This document shows, piece by piece, positions 6,003-7,150 of a DNA stretch of 7,150 nucleotides. Both the position numbers and the translations under genes were made by a program. The notes beneath the pieces are model-generated. The model was given only the letters and a program-made list of their open reading frames with translations. It made no database searches and was not told the DNA's origin. The stretch comes from Actinomycetes bacterium (GTDB lineage: Bacteria > Actinomycetota > Actinomycetes > Actinomycetales > Cellulomonadaceae). Each line of letters begins with the position of its first letter. Position 1 is the stretch's first letter. The stretch spans positions 1 to 7,150 of the forward strand of contig JAFAEH010000039.1 of NCBI GenBank assembly GCA_023424135.1. Direction: 5' to 3'.

Positions 6003-7150
6003 GTGGACGCACGGTTCGACGGTCGCACCGTCCTCGTCGCAGGCCTCGGGGTCTCGGGGCGTGCCGCGGCCCAGGTGCTCACCGACCGTGGCGCACGCGT
6101 CGTGACGTTCGACGAGCGGGCCCGCGAGGCCGATGCGCACGACGCCGAGGCGCTCGTCGCGGACGGGCTGGCCGGGGCCGACCTCGTCGTCGCGTCGCCC
6201 GGTCTGCCGCCGCACCACCCGGTGCTCGCGGCGGCGCGCGAGCGCGACGTGCCCGTGTGGAGCGAGGTCGAGCTCGCCTGGCAGGTGCGTGTGCCCCGCG
6301 ACGGCGGTGACGGGGAGCCCGCGCCGTGGCTGTGCGTGACCGGTACCAACGGCAAGACCACGACCGTGGGGATGCTCGAGTCGGTCCTGCGCGCCGCGGG
6401 GCGTCGCACGCTCGCGGTCGGCAACGTCGGAACCCCCGTCGTGCTCGCGGCCGTCGACCCGGCGCTCGACGTGCTCGCGGTCGAGCTGTCGAGCTTCCAG
6501 CTGCACCACACGCACACGATGTCCGCGCAGGCCGCGGCCGTGCTCAACGTCGCCCCCGACCACCTCGACTGGCACGGCTCGATCGACGCGTACGCCGCCG
6601 ACAAGGGGCGGATCTACGAGCGCGCGCAGGTCGCGTGCGTGTACGCCGCGCAGGACCCCGTCACCGAGCAGCTCGTGCGCGACGCCGACGTCGTCGACGG
6701 CTGCGTGGCCGTCGGGTTCACGCTCGGCATGCCCGGCGTCGGGCAGGTCGGGCTCGTGGAGGACGTGCTCGTCGACCGCGGGTTCGCGCGCCTGCGGCAC
6801 ACGCACGCCGCCGAGCTCGGCACGCTCGCCGACCTCGCACAGCTCGCGGGGCCCGGCGGGGTCGTGCCGCCGCACGTCGTGCGCAACGCGCTCGCGGCCG
6901 CCACGCTCGCGCTCGCGCACGGCGTGGACCCGGTGCACGTCCGCGACGGGCTGCGCGCGTTCGCCCCCGGGGCGCACCGCATCGTGACGGTCGGCAGGCT
7001 CGACGGCGTCGCGTACGTCGACGACTCCAAGGCGACCAACGCGCACGCCGCGGCCGCGTCGCTCGCGGCGTTCGAGCCCGGCGCGGTCGTGTGGGTCGCG
7101 GGCGGGCTGGCCAAGGGCGCGGCGTTCGACGAGCTCGTGCGCACGCGGCG
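6003..7150 (+). CDS. murD: MurD, UDP-MurNAc-L-alanine:D-glutamate ligase (3' partial)
   Basis: This cytoplasmic ligase uses ATP to add D-Glu to UDP-MurNAc-L-Ala, the step before MurE. About 382 codons are present; the family usually runs to roughly 440-500, so the end of the C-terminal domain is lost at the window edge. The N-terminal Rossmann-like domain has AGLGVSGRA at 13-21. The ATPase domain has the P-loop TGTNGKTTT with K118, then GNVGTP, ELSSFQL, and DKGRIY with K201, the expected carbamylated lysine. The C-terminal domain has DDSKATN at 340-346 and a GGLAKG segment, both typical of MurD. The GTG at 6003 follows the mraY TAG with no gap and in the same frame, so no earlier start is possible. 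A weak GGTGG at 5990-5994 lies 8 nt upstream. Expected next genes, not seen here, are ftsW and murG. Confidence 0.95.
   Translation, partial: MDARFDGRTVLVAGLGVSGRAAAQVLTDRGARVVTFDERAREADAHDAEALVADGLAGADLVVASPGLPPHHPVLAAARERDVPVWSEVELAWQVRVPRDGGDGEPAPWLCVTGTNGKTTTVGMLESVLRAAGRRTLAVGNVGTPVVLAAVDPALDVLAVELSSFQLHHTHTMSAQAAAVLNVAPDHLDWHGSIDAYAADKGRIYERAQVACVYAAQDPVTEQLVRDADVVDGCVAVGFTLGMPGVGQVGLVEDVLVDRGFARLRHTHAAELGTLADLAQLAGPGGVVPPHVVRNALAAATLALAHGVDPVHVRDGLRAFAPGAHRIVTVGRLDGVAYVDDSKATNAHAAAASLAAFEPGAVVWVAGGLAKGAAFDELVRTR

Noticed and set aside
4353..7046. Very long open frame on the - strand (897 codons) antisense to murF, mraY and murD
   Set aside because: Its translation is low-complexity Arg/His/Asp/Glu/Gly-rich sequence with no domain. 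It lies opposite four-motif-verified genes and is explained by the rarity of stop codons in antisense frames of GC-rich coding DNA.

Overview
This window is an internal piece of a dcw (division and cell wall) cluster from a very GC-rich bacterium. Five genes lie head to tail on the + strand: ftsI (pbpB), murE, murF, mraY and murD. They are core chromosomal genes. I see no mobile element, CRISPR array, RNA gene or other accessory system. The strong G/C third-position bias, GTG starts, Arg/Ala/Pro-rich FtsI tail and actinobacterial sequence style of MurE and MraY point to a high-GC actinobacterium. A Cellulomonas-like member of the Micrococcales is my best guess, made from memory of family sequences rather than by search.

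Layout. Bases 1-1904 encode the class B penicillin-binding protein FtsI, whose frame is open to the left edge, so its true start is probably outside the window. A gap of only 23 nt (1905-1927) separates it from the preferred murE ATG and contains a TAGATT box placed as expected for a leaderless promoter. murE (1928-3496) overlaps murF (3493-4923) in a GTGA junction. murF overlaps mraY (4920-6002) in an ATGA junction. mraY ends in TAG and is followed with no gap, in the same frame, by the GTG of murD (6003 onward), which is cut by the right edge after about 382 codons.

Function. MurD, MurE and MurF are successive ATP-dependent cytoplasmic ligases. MurD adds D-Glu to UDP-MurNAc-L-Ala, MurE adds the diamino acid and MurF adds D-Ala-D-Ala. 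MraY moves the resulting phospho-MurNAc-pentapeptide onto undecaprenyl phosphate to form lipid I at the membrane. FtsI cross-links the finished strands at the septum. Catalytic motifs are intact in every gene, and no frameshift or pseudogene is seen.

No previously undescribed system is evident. The points most worth checking are the candidate leaderless promoter of murE, the ENPR variant of the MurE amino-acid selectivity motif, the incomplete FtsI N-terminus, and the zero-gap in-frame mraY/murD junction. Gene-free sequence totals about 23 nt, and no terminator is seen.
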